A stretch of 64,000 nt of DNA from UBA11710 sp049287025. Lineage in GTDB: Bacteria > Patescibacteriota > Patescibacteriia > Magasanikbacterales > UBA922. The stretch covers positions 1 through 64,000 of the forward strand of contig JBAQFA010000009.1 of the NCBI GenBank assembly GCA_049287025.1, read 5' to 3'. A program made the position numbers and the translations under genes. Position 1 is the first letter of the stretch. Each line of letters begins with the position of its first letter. Of the stretch, positions 31,969-41,263 are shown piece by piece. The notes beneath the pieces were generated by a model. The model did not search any database and was not told the DNA's origin. It worked only from the letters and a program-made list of their open reading frames with translations.

Positions 31969-33489
31969 ATGTTTACCAAAATAAATTCCGCGGCCACTCT
32001 GGGTTTGGAATGTGAACCAATAATTGTTGAAACAGATATTTCCCCGACTTTTCAAGGTTTCCAGATTATTGGGTTACCTGATATGGCGATCCAGGAAGCT
32101 AAAGAAAGAATTAGAACAGTATGGCGAAACAGTGGTCTTACTTTTCCCAATGGCCATCGCATTTTAGTTAATTTGGCGCCAGCGGATGTTCGCAAAGAAG
32201 GCTCGGCGTTTGATTTACCCATTGCCGTGGGTATGTTTACAGCCAAAGAAGGATTAGAAATAAATTTATCTGATTGTCTTTTTATTGGGGAATTGGCTCT
32301 AGATGGGAGTCTGCGTCATACCAATGGAATACTTCCTTTAGCAATTCACGCCAAAGATCGGGGTTATAAAAAAATCTTTGTGCCAGCGGTGAATGCGCGT
32401 GAAGCATCTCTCATAAAAGAAATTGAAGTTTATCCGGTAGAAAATTTTCAACAAATGATTGCGCATTTATTAGGTAATGAATTGATAATTAAACAAGAAC
32501 CACAACCTTTGACTGATTTATTTGTAGTTAGAGAAATAGAAATGGATATGGCTTATATCAAAGGCCAGGAATTTGCCAAGCGCGCTTTGGAAGTGGCCGC
32601 GAGTGGAGCACACAATATTTTATTAAATGGTCCGCCAGGGTCAGGCAAAACTTTATTGGCTAGAAGTTTACCATCAATTTTACCGCCCATGACAGAAGAG
32701 GAAGCCATTGAAGTGACCAAGATTTATTCGGTAGCGGGATTGTTGCCCCATGATCAGCCATTAATTACTGAACGGCCGTTTCGTTCACCGCATCATAGTG
32801 CGAGCGCCATGTCTCTGGTTGGTGGAGGAAAATTTCCTCGGCCAGGAGAAATTTCTTTGGCTCACCGCGGAGTTTTATTTCTTGATGAGTTTACCGAGTT
32901 TCCTAGAATTGTTTTGGAAAATTTACGCCAGCCGTTAGAAGATGGTTTTGTGACCATTGCTCGCGTGCAAAGTACGATTTCTTATCCCGCGCAATTTACT
33001 TTGGTGGCCTCACAAAATCCTTGTCCATGTGGTTATGCCACAGATCCAGATAAGCGGTGTATATGTAGCCCAATGCAAGTAGCCAATTATCAAAAGAAAA
33101 TTAGTGGGCCAATGCTTGATCGAATTGATCTTCATGTAGAAGTACCGCGCGTGGAATTTGAAAAGTTATCCAAAGATAGTTTAGCCGAGTCTTCGGCAGA
33201 AATTCGCCTGCGAGTAGAAGAAGCCCGTGATCGACAAACTGTAAGGTTTAAAAATTGTTCAGCCAAGACAAATAGTGAAATGAAAAATAAAGAAATAAAA
33301 GAATTTTGTAAATTGGATGAACAATCACTTGATTTATTGCGTCAAGCAGTTCAGCATATGCATTTGTCAGCGCGGAGTTATCATCGGATTTTAAAATTAG
33401 CGCGAACGATTGCTGACCTGTCTAAAAGTGATAATATTTTACAAACGCATGTGGCCGAGGCTCTGCAATATCGGGCAAAAGTTGATTGA
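31969..33489 (+). CDS. comM: YifB/ComM-family Mg-chelatase-like AAA+ ATPase
   Basis: 506 residues, full length. N-terminal Lon-protease-like domain (MFTKINSAATLGLECEPIIVETDIS, GLPDMAIQEAKERIRTVWRNSG), AAA+ module with Walker A GPPGSGKTLLARSLPSILP (~219-237), SPHHSASAMSLVGGG, Walker B GVLFLDEFTEF, a zinc-binding-type loop NPCPCGY and CICS, and the C-terminal lid. ComM is a hexameric helicase promoting branch migration when natural-transformation DNA is integrated, which suits a pilus-bearing cell. I start at 31969; the ATG at 31957 belongs to the dispersed repeat. Confidence 0.95.
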   Translation: MFTKINSAATLGLECEPIIVETDISPTFQGFQIIGLPDMAIQEAKERIRTVWRNSGLTFPNGHRILVNLAPADVRKEGSAFDLPIAVGMFTAKEGLEINLSDCLFIGELALDGSLRHTNGILPLAIHAKDRGYKKIFVPAVNAREASLIKEIEVYPVENFQQMIAHLLGNELIIKQEPQPLTDLFVVREIEMDMAYIKGQEFAKRALEVAASGAHNILLNGPPGSGKTLLARSLPSILPPMTEEEAIEVTKIYSVAGLLPHDQPLITERPFRSPHHSASAMSLVGGGKFPRPGEISLAHRGVLFLDEFTEFPRIVLENLRQPLEDGFVTIARVQSTISYPAQFTLVASQNPCPCGYATDPDKRCICSPMQVANYQKKISGPMLDRIDLHVEVPRVEFEKLSKDSLAESSAEIRLRVEEARDRQTVRFKNCSAKTNSEMKNKEIKEFCKLDEQSLDLLRQAVQHMHLSARSYHRILKLARTIADLSKSDNILQTHVAEALQYRAKVD

Positions 33490-33520
33490 CACATATCATG
33501 AATCACATAACACATAACAA

Positions 33521-33550
33521 AAACACCAACTTGTCAGTTGGTGTTTGTTT
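33521..33550. terminator. Bidirectional terminator between comM and the M23 peptidase gene
   Basis: Stem AAACACCAAC / GTTGGTGTTT with T tract on both strands between convergent genes. Confidence 0.85.
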
Positions 33551-33558
33551 GTAAATTA

Positions 33559-34923
33559 TTATTTTACATACTTCAATGGGTTCATTCTACTGCCGTTAAT
33601 TCTCACTTCAAAGTGGATATGTGGACCAGTGGATCGGCCAGTAGAGCCCATGAGAGCAATGGTTTGTCCTTGAACAACTTCTTCACCAACAGACACAAAC
33701 AATCTAGAAGCATGTGCATAAACAGTTTGTATTCCACCGCCATTGTTTAGAATAATATAACAACCATAACCACTATTGTATCCGCATTGTGATTTTATAA
33801 CTGTACCAGCTTTGGTAGCATATAATGGTGTACCGACTGGACCAGCAATATCTAGACCAGTATGGCGCCAACTGTAGTATTGAGTAATTCTTCTGACTGA
33901 AGTTGGCCATAAGTAACCAGAGCCAATAGCCGTAGCTGAAGCAGGTGGAGCAGAAATATTACTCAATTGATTATATTGGCGAGTAGGTTGGGTGTAGGTA
34001 TAAACTGGTTGAGGCATTTTTCCTCCAGGAATCATAATTTCCTCACCAATTACCAAGTCAGATCCATCATCTTTTAATTTATTAAATTCTATAATTTTAT
34101 CTGCTTCTGCACTGTAAGTTTTGGCAATTTTTGACAGAGTATCACCTTTTTTAATTTTATGAATAAGACCAGAAGTGGGTAAAATTTTTAATTTATCTCC
34201 CGGACGAATGTAAGAGCGGAGAGTTAGACTGTTTGACCATAATAAAGTATTGACATCAATATTATATTTTTCTGCGATAGTGCCAATTGTATCACCAGTT
34301 TCTACATTGTGAATAATAATTTCTTCTCGGCCAGTGTCATTACTACTATTTGTAATATTAGCGCCGGTAATGATATTTGGTTTGGTAATAGCTGTTCCAC
34401 CCAAAGCAATACTCGCGATGTTAGTGGGTTGATTGGTAGTCTGTCCAGAAAGAGTTCGGGGTTGAATTTGAATAGCACCTTGTTGCCAGGAATTTTCCAC
34501 TGGCTTGATTGTGACATTGGCAGAATCTATTGTTATTTCGGTCAAATCAAAATCTTGTTCTCCTGGTCCAACAATTTTATAAAGAATGGTGTCTCTGCCA
34601 GGGATTTTGGTGGTGTCACGAGCATAGAGACGAGTATGAGGAATAGCGATCACAAAAATAATAATAAAGAGAATAATTTGTAAAGTACCGCGTTTGCCAA
34701 AGAGCTCTATGGCTTTGCTGTTCCAAGGCATTTTTAAAATGCCCGCGTGTTTTTCTAGTTGAAATTTGGCTTTGTAAAAACGAAAGCCAATGGTATTACG
34801 AAACCAATTTAATATATAAAACAGACCATTGCCATTAATTCTTAAAAGCCAAAATAGGGCTTTTTTCAAATATGTTAGGCCACGTAGTATATAGAGGAGA
34901 ATTTTATAGCCAAGTCTTTGCAT
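33559..34923 (-). CDS. LysM-M23 peptidoglycan endopeptidase
   Basis: 454 residues. A basic amphipathic N-terminus with one membrane anchor (IILFIIIFVIAIPHTRLYA, ~85-103), two LysM peptidoglycan-binding modules (about 205-250, VETGDTIGTIAEKYNIDVNTLLW; 255-300, IKKGDTLSKIAKTYSAEADKII) and a C-terminal M23 metallopeptidase with zinc ligands in HTGLD and HIHFE. It would trim peptidoglycan cross-links during growth or division. All zinc ligands are intact. Monocistronic. Confidence 0.93.
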   Translation of the reverse strand: MQRLGYKILLYILRGLTYLKKALFWLLRINGNGLFYILNWFRNTIGFRFYKAKFQLEKHAGILKMPWNSKAIELFGKRGTLQIILFIIIFVIAIPHTRLYARDTTKIPGRDTILYKIVGPGEQDFDLTEITIDSANVTIKPVENSWQQGAIQIQPRTLSGQTTNQPTNIASIALGGTAITKPNIITGANITNSSNDTGREEIIIHNVETGDTIGTIAEKYNIDVNTLLWSNSLTLRSYIRPGDKLKILPTSGLIHKIKKGDTLSKIAKTYSAEADKIIEFNKLKDDGSDLVIGEEIMIPGGKMPQPVYTYTQPTRQYNQLSNISAPPASATAIGSGYLWPTSVRRITQYYSWRHTGLDIAGPVGTPLYATKAGTVIKSQCGYNSGYGCYIILNNGGGIQTVYAHASRLFVSVGEEVVQGQTIALMGSTGRSTGPHIHFEVRINGSRMNPLKYVK

Positions 34924-35085
34924 AAAGTAGACAATATTATGCCTATAAAATGTGATTTTGTCAATTTTTTTATCGTTGTATAAGTGATTATTTTTGGCTA
35001 ATATAAGCTATTTTTTATTATTTTTAAGCTCGGGATAACTTTTTTAAAATATTGTTTTGGTTAGCTTTTTTTGGCTGTAGCAAAA

Positions 35086-35114
35086 TTGACTTGTTTTGAA
35101 TTATTATATATAAT
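35086..35114 (+). promoter_or_regulatory. Promoter of the pyrophosphatase gene
   Basis: TTGACT, 17-nt spacer, TATAAT (35109-35114). A small hairpin (AAAGACG / CGTCTTT) lies in the leader at about 35130-35152. Confidence 0.8.
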
Positions 35115-35175
35115 AATGGCGCATAAAAAAGACGACAGAAAACGTCTTTATAATATTTATTCTTAATTATTTTCT

Positions 35176-37164
35176 ATGATTACGACATTGCTCGTACTTT
35201 TGCCAGCCTTGGCTGCCATACTTTATGGTGGAATTTTAATTGGCTGGATCAACAAACAGCCGGCCGGTTCAGAAAGAATGCAGGCCATTGCTAAGGCTAT
35301 CCAAGAAGGCGCCAAAGCTTATCTCGGCAGACAATACAAGACTATTGCCATGGTGGCCGTAGTAGTATTTGTTTTGCTTTGGATTTTCTTAGGATTCAAA
35401 ACCGGTTTAGGTTTTGTGGTTGGGGCAACTTTTTCGGGAATTGCTGGTTATCTTGGTATGACTATTTCCGTCAAAGCCAATGTAAGGACAGCCGAAGCAG
35501 CCAAAAAAGGTTTTAAAGAAGCTTTGGACGTAGCCGTAAAAGGTGGTTCAATTACCGGCTTGTTAGTCGTGGGTTTGGGTTTGTTTGGAGTAGGAGCATT
35601 TTATTTAATTTTCAAAGATACTAATTCTTTAATTGGTTTAGCTTTTGGTGGTTCTCTAATTTCTATTTTTGCTCGTATTGGTGGCGGTATTTTTACCAAA
35701 GCCGCTGATGTTGGCGCTGACTTGGTCGGTAAAGTAGAAAAAGGTATTCCTGAAGATGATCCTCGCAATCCAGCGGTGATTGCTGATAATGTTGGCGACA
35801 ACGTCGGTGATTGTGCAGGTATGGCTGCTGACTTATTTGAAACTTATGCTGTGACAGCTGTAGCTGCTATGGTGCTTGGTGCCCTTACTTTTAAAGGTAA
35901 TGAAGAAGCAATTATTTTCCCATTAATCTTGGGTGGAATTTCTATTATTGGTTCAATCATCGGTACATTCTTTATTAGATTAGGCAAGACAAAAAATGTC
36001 ATGAATGCGCTTTATAAGGGTTTAGTTGTGTCGGGAGTTTTATCAATGATTGGTTTTTATTTTGCTAGTACAGTTTATAGTAAATATTTAAATTTAACAG
36101 TTAGTCAATTATTCTGGAGCGGTTTTATTGGTTTAGTTTTAACTGGTCTTATGGTTTGGATTACAGAGTATTATACCTCTACCAAATATGGTCCAGTAAA
36201 AAGTATTGCCAAAGCTTCTGAGACTGGTCATGGTACCAATGTGATTGCTGGTTTGGCTGTATCCATGAAAGCGACTGCTTTGCCAGTTCTATTCATTGCG
36301 GCTGCTATGCTTGGAGCTTATAGTTTGGCTGGTCTCTATGGTGTAGCTATTGCGGCTATGGCCATGTTGTCTATGACAGGAATTGTAGTGACAATTGATG
36401 CCTATGGTCCAATTACTGACAATGCTGGTGGTATTGCGGAAATGGCTGAGCTCGGTGATGAAGTGAGAGCAGTCACTGATCCATTAGATGCCGTTGGAAA
36501 TACTACCAAAGCTGTGACAAAAGGTTATGCGATTGCCTCAGCTGCTCTGGCCGCTCTAGTTTTATTTGCCGATTACACTCACAAATTGGCTGAGAATGGT
36601 ATTTCTACAGTTTTTAGAATTGATGATCCAAAAGTTTTGGTTGGTTTGTTTATTGGTGGCTTACTGCCATATTTATTTGGTTCATTTTTAATGGAATCAG
36701 TTGGCAAGGTGGCGGGTAAAGTAGTAGAAGAAGTTCGTCGCCAGTTCAAAGAAATTGCGGGAATAATGGAAGGCAATGCCAAACCAGATTATGCCAAGTG
36801 TGTGGACATCGTAACCAAAGGAGCAATCGGTCAAATGGTTTTACCAGCTTTGATTCCAATAGTAGCACCGATTTTAGTTGGCCTAATTTTAGGACCAGCC
36901 GCTCTTGGTGGTTTATTGGTAGGTACAATCGTGACTGGTTTGTTTGTCGCAATTTCCATGACAGCGGGTGGTGGTGCTTGGGACAATGCCAAAAAATATA
37001 TTGAAAATGGTAATTACGGTGGCAAAGGATCTTTTGCTCACCAAGCGGCTGTTACAGGTGACACAGTTGGTGATCCATACAAAGATACTGCTGGTCCAGC
37101 CATTAATCCGATGATTAAGGTGGCGAATATAGTTGCATTGTTGATTGTGGGGTTGTTGAAATAG
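35176..37164 (+). CDS. hppA: Membrane-bound H+-translocating pyrophosphatase, K+-independent type
   Basis: 662 residues, about 15-16 membrane helices. Substrate site motifs: ADVGADLVGKVEKGIPEDDPRNPAVIADNVGDNVGDCAGMAADLFE (about 176-221, acidic Mg-PPi ligands), and the later DAYGPITDNAGGIAEMAEL and GGGAWDNAKKYIE with DTVGDPYKDTAGPA. The residue that sets K+ dependence is Lys here (GNTTKAVTKG, about 445), the K+-independent class. It pumps ions at the expense of PPi hydrolysis and recycles PPi from biosynthesis, a plausible energy aid in a cell with reduced metabolism. Confidence 0.95.
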   Translation: MITTLLVLLPALAAILYGGILIGWINKQPAGSERMQAIAKAIQEGAKAYLGRQYKTIAMVAVVVFVLLWIFLGFKTGLGFVVGATFSGIAGYLGMTISVKANVRTAEAAKKGFKEALDVAVKGGSITGLLVVGLGLFGVGAFYLIFKDTNSLIGLAFGGSLISIFARIGGGIFTKAADVGADLVGKVEKGIPEDDPRNPAVIADNVGDNVGDCAGMAADLFETYAVTAVAAMVLGALTFKGNEEAIIFPLILGGISIIGSIIGTFFIRLGKTKNVMNALYKGLVVSGVLSMIGFYFASTVYSKYLNLTVSQLFWSGFIGLVLTGLMVWITEYYTSTKYGPVKSIAKASETGHGTNVIAGLAVSMKATALPVLFIAAAMLGAYSLAGLYGVAIAAMAMLSMTGIVVTIDAYGPITDNAGGIAEMAELGDEVRAVTDPLDAVGNTTKAVTKGYAIASAALAALVLFADYTHKLAENGISTVFRIDDPKVLVGLFIGGLLPYLFGSFLMESVGKVAGKVVEEVRRQFKEIAGIMEGNAKPDYAKCVDIVTKGAIGQMVLPALIPIVAPILVGLILGPAALGGLLVGTIVTGLFVAISMTAGGGAWDNAKKYIENGNYGGKGSFAHQAAVTGDTVGDPYKDTAGPAINPMIKVANIVALLIVGLLK

Positions 37165-37205
37165 ACACGGATTATACGGAATTAAAGGATTATACGGAAA
37201 ATAAG
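37162..37205. repeat. GGATTATACGGA word pair
   Basis: ACGGATTATACGGAATTA and GGATTATACGGAAAATA are near-tandem words between the hppA stop and its terminator. Confidence 0.6.
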
Positions 37206-37214
37206 AAAAATTAA

Positions 37215-37248
37215 AACACTCTGCTAAATTGGCAGGGTGTTTTTTTTG
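37215..37248 (+). terminator. Terminator of hppA
   Basis: Stem AACACTCTGC / GCAGGGTGTT then T run. Confidence 0.85.
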
Positions 37249-37272
37249 TTTAACACTTTTTAAATCGTAAAC

Positions 37273-37301
37273 TTGACTTATCATATAAAATATAGTATAA
37301 A
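37273..37301 (+). promoter_or_regulatory. Promoter of G+C-rich cassette A
   Basis: TTGACT (37273-37278), 17-nt spacer, TATAAA (37296-37301). Promoter and leader are A+T-rich host-like DNA; G+C content rises after ~37390. Confidence 0.75.
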
Positions 37302-37417
37302 TGTATGTCCGATAGACTTGTTGTCTGTCGTTTTGGTATATAAGGCAACTTTGCTTTGTTGTTGTGTGTGCTTGAGTGAACAACCATAATCCTTGGATGG
37401 GAGGTGAGACAGGGGAA

Positions 37418-38389
37418 ATGGCAAAGGATCTTTCGGAGAGAAAATTTCGAAGCACCGTGCGGTATGTGCGACGTCTATTGGGGGGTGGGACTGGTATTGT
37501 GACTGCTCAACAGCTTCAGAAGGCTGGAAAACGAGCTCGCGGTCCTTTCTTTGACCCCAGAGACCATGGTCTGGTTCGTCCGTTCTTGGAGCGTGGAGCC
37601 GAAGAAGGACTCTGGGTGCTTGAGAACGGCGGTGGTCGGGCTGTCGTACCTGATGGTGTGTGGGAACAGTGGGATAGTCGTGGCGAGAGACGGCGTGAGG
37701 AACGTCAGTCACAAGTTACGGCTCAAGCAGGAACCCGGCCAGCTTCAGTGCTGGCATCACTAGAGGAGGTCTCTATGACCGACGGTACGAAGAAGGGGGT
37801 GGGCGTATCCCCGAAAAATCCTATCTGGGTTTGGCTTCGGGCCAAGAAGGGTAGGTTGGGAGAGCTCATCGAGCTGTTCCAGGGGGTCCATGATGGTGCT
37901 CCGGTTCTCGCCAAGAAGGGTGGGGCTTTGAGTTTCCATTTTGCCCGCCCGCACCTAGTTCGGGGCCTGCAGAAGCTCGGGATGGAGCAGATCGACGATG
38001 GGTCAAAGATCCTGGCCACGGTCTTCTCCTACCTCGCCACGCCTGAGCAGGGGGTATTCGAGCGTGTGGGTTCTGGTGGGTACCCCCGCTACAAGCTCGG
38101 GCCGAAAGGGCAGAAGCTCTTGACCGAGGTCAGGAGCAGGGGCTCTGAGCCCATGCCACCGCCCGTTCCGTCCACGTCACCGACCGCTGCCCCCAGCCCG
38201 GGTGACCCGTTCGCCGAGGAGGAGGCCGCTCTCGTGGCCAAGCTCGAGGCGGTCCGTGCCAAACGCCGGCGCTTCATCGTGGTCGAGGACCTCGTGGTCA
38301 AGGCCATGAAGAAGGCCGGCATCGAGGGGACAGAGCAAGTTGAGTTCCTCAAGGCGCTCGTCAAAAAGCTCGGGGGTTCCTCCGAGTAG
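37418..38389 (+). CDS. Cassette A protein, unknown function, G+C-rich gene
   Basis: 323 residues from ATG 37418 (SD GGAGGTGAG ten bases before). No recognised family; basic N-terminus (MAKDLSERKFRSTVRYVRRLL), then two similar-looking globular segments: residues ~10-95 and ~125-225, each with a run resembling winged-helix folds (IVTAQQLQKAGKRARGPFF, GLVRPFLERGAEEGLW; and PHLVRGLQKLGM...GYPRYKLGPKGQKLL). A Pro/Ser/Ala linker (~232-255) and a Lys/Ala-rich helical tail follow. G+C content and codon use (CTC, GAG, GTC, CGC) depart sharply from both neighbours, which suggests horizontal origin. DNA binding is a guess from charge. Confidence 0.75.
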   Translation: MAKDLSERKFRSTVRYVRRLLGGGTGIVTAQQLQKAGKRARGPFFDPRDHGLVRPFLERGAEEGLWVLENGGGRAVVPDGVWEQWDSRGERRREERQSQVTAQAGTRPASVLASLEEVSMTDGTKKGVGVSPKNPIWVWLRAKKGRLGELIELFQGVHDGAPVLAKKGGALSFHFARPHLVRGLQKLGMEQIDDGSKILATVFSYLATPEQGVFERVGSGGYPRYKLGPKGQKLLTEVRSRGSEPMPPPVPSTSPTAAPSPGDPFAEEEAALVAKLEAVRAKRRRFIVVEDLVVKAMKKAGIEGTEQVEFLKALVKKLGGSSE

Positions 38390-38398
38390 TCAAATCTC

Positions 38399-38543
38399 TA
38401 GGCAGTCTTGACTGCCTACGACATCGTTCTTTCAACCTGTCCCGTTCGGGACACCAAAGTCAGGGAAGTGAGTATCACTCCACATCGGAGCGTACCTTCC
38501 CTGGCGCTCCATCAAAAGAACATCTCTAGTTAGGTGTTTTTTT
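38399..38543 (+). ncRNA. Structured 3' region and terminator of cassette A
   Basis: Consecutive hairpins TAGGCAGTC / GACTGCCTA (38399-38418), TGTCCCG / CGGGACA (38438-38453) and AGGGAAG / CTTCCCT enclosing a 28-nt loop (~38462-38502), closed by GTTCTTT (38425) with AAAGAAC (38515). The terminator ACATCT / AGGTGT plus T run carries the CTAGTTAG string also seen at cassettes B and C. It does not contain the pseudoknot found at B-D. Confidence 0.6.
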
Positions 38544-38596
38544 GTTTAACATTGATTTTACAGATTTTAAAAAAGATTTTATTTTATAAAAATTAT

Positions 38597-39328
38597 TTAT
38601 TTCAAACTGTTCCACAACATCTCCCAAACAAGACGTTGGTTATCAGCATTGGCTTGGTCTTCAATAATGACTAGGATCATACTCTCCCAAGAAACAGTCA
38701 TTACTCGATTGCCATAAATAACAGTGTGACTTTTGAATGATTTACCTTCGGGTAAAAATTTTACTTCACGTAATTCTTCTGTGGCACGTCTAGCTTCTAA
38801 AATACCGGATTTGGATTTTTCCACAATTATTTTTGCTTTAACCCCTAATGAAATTCGTTCGTTGGTTAATTTTTTATACTCTTCTGGAAAAGTTGTTAAT
38901 AGTTTTTCTGATGAACCATATACCAAATTTTCTTTTAGATTTACTTTGTGTCTAATCCTGTCTAGATAAGCATTCCATACATTTTTTCTACCCTCAAAAT
39001 ATAATACTTTTGGTTTGTTGGCACCTTTGTTTTGTAAAGCCTCAAGTTCTGGTATTAGATCAGCAAAAAGTTGCTCTTTGTAACGAAGTGAATCCAAAAA
39101 TTTTTCTGGTTCCATGGCCACAAAATATCTTTTTCTGCCTTTGTTAACCACATTCATTAAGCCTTTAAGAATTAATTTTTCTATAATGTCGTATGTAGTT
39201 ACTCTATGTATGCCGGCTTTTTGAGCAATTGTCTGGACTGAAGCATGACCAAGCTCTAAGGTGGCTAAGTAAATTTCGGCCTCTTTGGCATCTAGACCAA
39301 ATTGTTGTAATTGATTAGGTAAAATCAT
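38597..39328 (-). CDS. TrmB-like transcriptional regulator 1
   Basis: 243 residues. N-terminal winged helix: LPNQLQQFGLDAKEAEIYLATLELGHASVQTIAQKAGIHRVTTYDIIEKLILKGLM (1-~60), then a helical linker (~80-105) and an effector-type domain related to the TrmB sensor (YFEGRKNVWNAYLDRI, SLGVKAKIIVEKSKSG). The start at 39326-39328 aligns with paralogs 2-4. It is convergent with cassette A and divergent from the ABC transporter genes, so either could be its target. TGTAG / CTACA flanks its 5' end (39336-39353). Confidence 0.85.
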   Translation of the reverse strand: MILPNQLQQFGLDAKEAEIYLATLELGHASVQTIAQKAGIHRVTTYDIIEKLILKGLMNVVNKGRKRYFVAMEPEKFLDSLRYKEQLFADLIPELEALQNKGANKPKVLYFEGRKNVWNAYLDRIRHKVNLKENLVYGSSEKLLTTFPEEYKKLTNERISLGVKAKIIVEKSKSGILEARRATEELREVKFLPEGKSFKSHTVIYGNRVMTVSWESMILVIIEDQANADNQRLVWEMLWNSLK

Positions 39329-39440
39329 AAAATGTTGTAGGAAAAGTTCTACATTTTTCATTATATCTATTTACAATAAATAAGTCAATCTGCTAATCTA
39401 ATGTAGTATATTATCGACATAATTAATTTAAAATAATACT

Positions 39441-40475
39441 ATGAGAAAAAAATATCTAATTTGGGCAGTTGTGGCAGTGGCCATAATAATGGTTGGCTAT
39501 TTAACAATTAGTAGAATACAACAAAATTCAAATCAGTCCGTCAGCTCTAACCAAGAAAAAATACTAGATGTAAAATTAGGTTTAAGTATTCAGCCATCAA
39601 ATGGTTTGTTGTGGGTAGCAGTAGATAAAAATTTTTTTCTAGAAGAAGGTTTGAATGTACAAGTGCAAGAATTTGCCGCTGGAAAATTGGCTTTGCAAGC
39701 TATGCTTGGTGGATCAGTGGATTTAACTACCCCGGCTGAATTTCCTGTGGTTTTGGCTAGCGTGAATGGAGAAAAACTTTCTATTCTAACCCAAGTCAAT
39801 GAAACCAGCGGAGGGTTTCCTATGATTTTTCGCAAAGACAATGAGGAAACATTTAATACTTCTACTTATTTTATTAAAAAAAGAAAAATTGGCACGTCAG
39901 TTGGTGGTGGGCCAGAATATTTTACTCAAGATTTTTTTAATAAGTATCAGATTAAACCCAGCCAATATGAAATTGTCGGAATGAAACCTGAAGATTTACC
40001 TATTGCTTTGGTAAATGGTAGTATAGATGCTATGGCAATTTTTGAACCCTTTACTCATTTTGCGATTGAACGCGCGGGAGCAGAAAATTTATTTGTTATT
40101 TATGACGAAGATTTATATTCCGAAACCATTGTTTTAACAGGTAAAACTGATTGGGTCAAGACTCATAATGAAGAAGTGAACAGATTCATTCGGGCTTTAA
40201 AAAAGTCTTATGATTTTATTAAAAGTAATCCTGATGAGGCCATGACTTCAGTAGCACTTCATACCAAATTGGATTTGGCAACTGTAATAAGCATCTGGCC
40301 AACTTTTACTTATGAACTTGGTTTACAGAAAAAATTAATTGCCTCTATGGAGAATGAAGCTAAGTGGGCTAGTGAAACAGGCAAAACAAAAAATGAGATA
40401 AGTGGCATAGATTTTCAGCAAATTTTATTTCCTGAACCTTTACAAGCATTGCTGCCAGGTTTGGTGAATTTATGA
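39441..40475 (+). CDS. NitT/TauT-family ABC transporter substrate-binding protein
   Basis: 344 residues. An N-terminal anchor (IWAVVAVAIIMVGYLTIS) rather than a lipobox, then the NMT1/SsuA fold: KLGLSIQPSNGLLWVAVDKNFFLEEGLNVQVQEFAAGKLALQAMLGGSVDLTTPAEFPVVLA (40-105), KIGTSVGGGPEYF, ALVNGSIDAMAIFEPF. Ligand class from the family is nitrate, taurine, sulfonate or thiamine precursor; the sequence alone does not decide. First gene of a three-gene importer operon, divergent from TrmB-like regulator 1. Overlaps the permease by 4 nt. Confidence 0.9.
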   Translation: MRKKYLIWAVVAVAIIMVGYLTISRIQQNSNQSVSSNQEKILDVKLGLSIQPSNGLLWVAVDKNFFLEEGLNVQVQEFAAGKLALQAMLGGSVDLTTPAEFPVVLASVNGEKLSILTQVNETSGGFPMIFRKDNEETFNTSTYFIKKRKIGTSVGGGPEYFTQDFFNKYQIKPSQYEIVGMKPEDLPIALVNGSIDAMAIFEPFTHFAIERAGAENLFVIYDEDLYSETIVLTGKTDWVKTHNEEVNRFIRALKKSYDFIKSNPDEAMTSVALHTKLDLATVISIWPTFTYELGLQKKLIASMENEAKWASETGKTKNEISGIDFQQILFPEPLQALLPGLVNL

Positions 40476-41263
40476 AATTAAAGAAAATATTTTTATACAT
40501 TTTACCCACTTTCATTTTTTTACTGTTTTGGGAGTGGGTCTCACGCAAAGGGCCTGTCAATCAGGTCCTTTTTCCTCCACCATCAGAAGTTGTCATTTCT
40601 TGGTTGAATTTAGTAAAAGATAATATTCTTTTACCAGATATTGAAGTAAGTTTGAAGCGTTTATTTTTTGGTTTGGTTATTGGTAGTACAGTTGCCATTA
40701 TTACTGGTTTATTAACTGGCAGAATAAAAAAAATTCATAATATTATCACACCTTTTATTCAAGCCATACGACCTTTGCCAGCCGTGGCCGTTATTCCTTT
40801 AGTAATTGTTTGGCTGGGTATTGGAGACACGGCAAAAATATTCACGATTGCCTTTGGATCATTTTTTCCTATTTGGTTAAATACTCATGTGGGTGCTGAA
40901 CAAATACCAAGGATATTTTTGTGGTCAGCCAGATTGTTAAATCTCTCCCCACTTAAACTATTTACGAAAGTGATTTTTCCAGCGGCGTTGCCCTTTATTT
41001 TAACAGGTGTTCGTACTGGGGCAGCCACAGCTTATGCTATGGTGTTTGTTTCAGAGTTGGCCGGTGCTTCCAGTGGTATTGGCTATAGAGTTGCCGTAGC
41101 TCAATTGGTTTATCGTACTGATCAGATGATGGCTGCTTTAGTTACCTTGGGAATTTTAGGAGCTTTAACTGATTTATTAATTGTTTTTATAAGCAAAAAA
41201 TTAACCCCTTGGATTAAAAATCATGAACATGAGCCAAATTATCATCAAAAATTTATCAGTTAA
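40472..41263 (+). CDS. ABC transporter permease (SsuC/TauC-like)
   Basis: 263 residues, about six membrane helices (one at each end and four in the body). BPD-type inner-membrane component: GSTVAIITGLLTGRI, AIRPLPAVAVIPLVIVWLGIGDTAKIFTIAFGSFFPIWLNTHVGAEQIP contains the EAA-like loop region, and RTGAATAYAMVFVSELAGASSGIGY. It pairs with the upstream binding protein and the downstream ATPase (41-nt overlap), so the three are translationally coupled. Confidence 0.92.
   Translation: MKLKKIFLYILPTFIFLLFWEWVSRKGPVNQVLFPPPSEVVISWLNLVKDNILLPDIEVSLKRLFFGLVIGSTVAIITGLLTGRIKKIHNIITPFIQAIRPLPAVAVIPLVIVWLGIGDTAKIFTIAFGSFFPIWLNTHVGAEQIPRIFLWSARLLNLSPLKLFTKVIFPAALPFILTGVRTGAATAYAMVFVSELAGASSGIGYRVAVAQLVYRTDQMMAALVTLGILGALTDLLIVFISKKLTPWIKNHEHEPNYHQKFIS

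Noticed and set aside
31867..32055. 62-aa minus-strand frame containing CHSERSEES
   Set aside because: It is the reverse strand of a widely dispersed repeat plus the start of comM.
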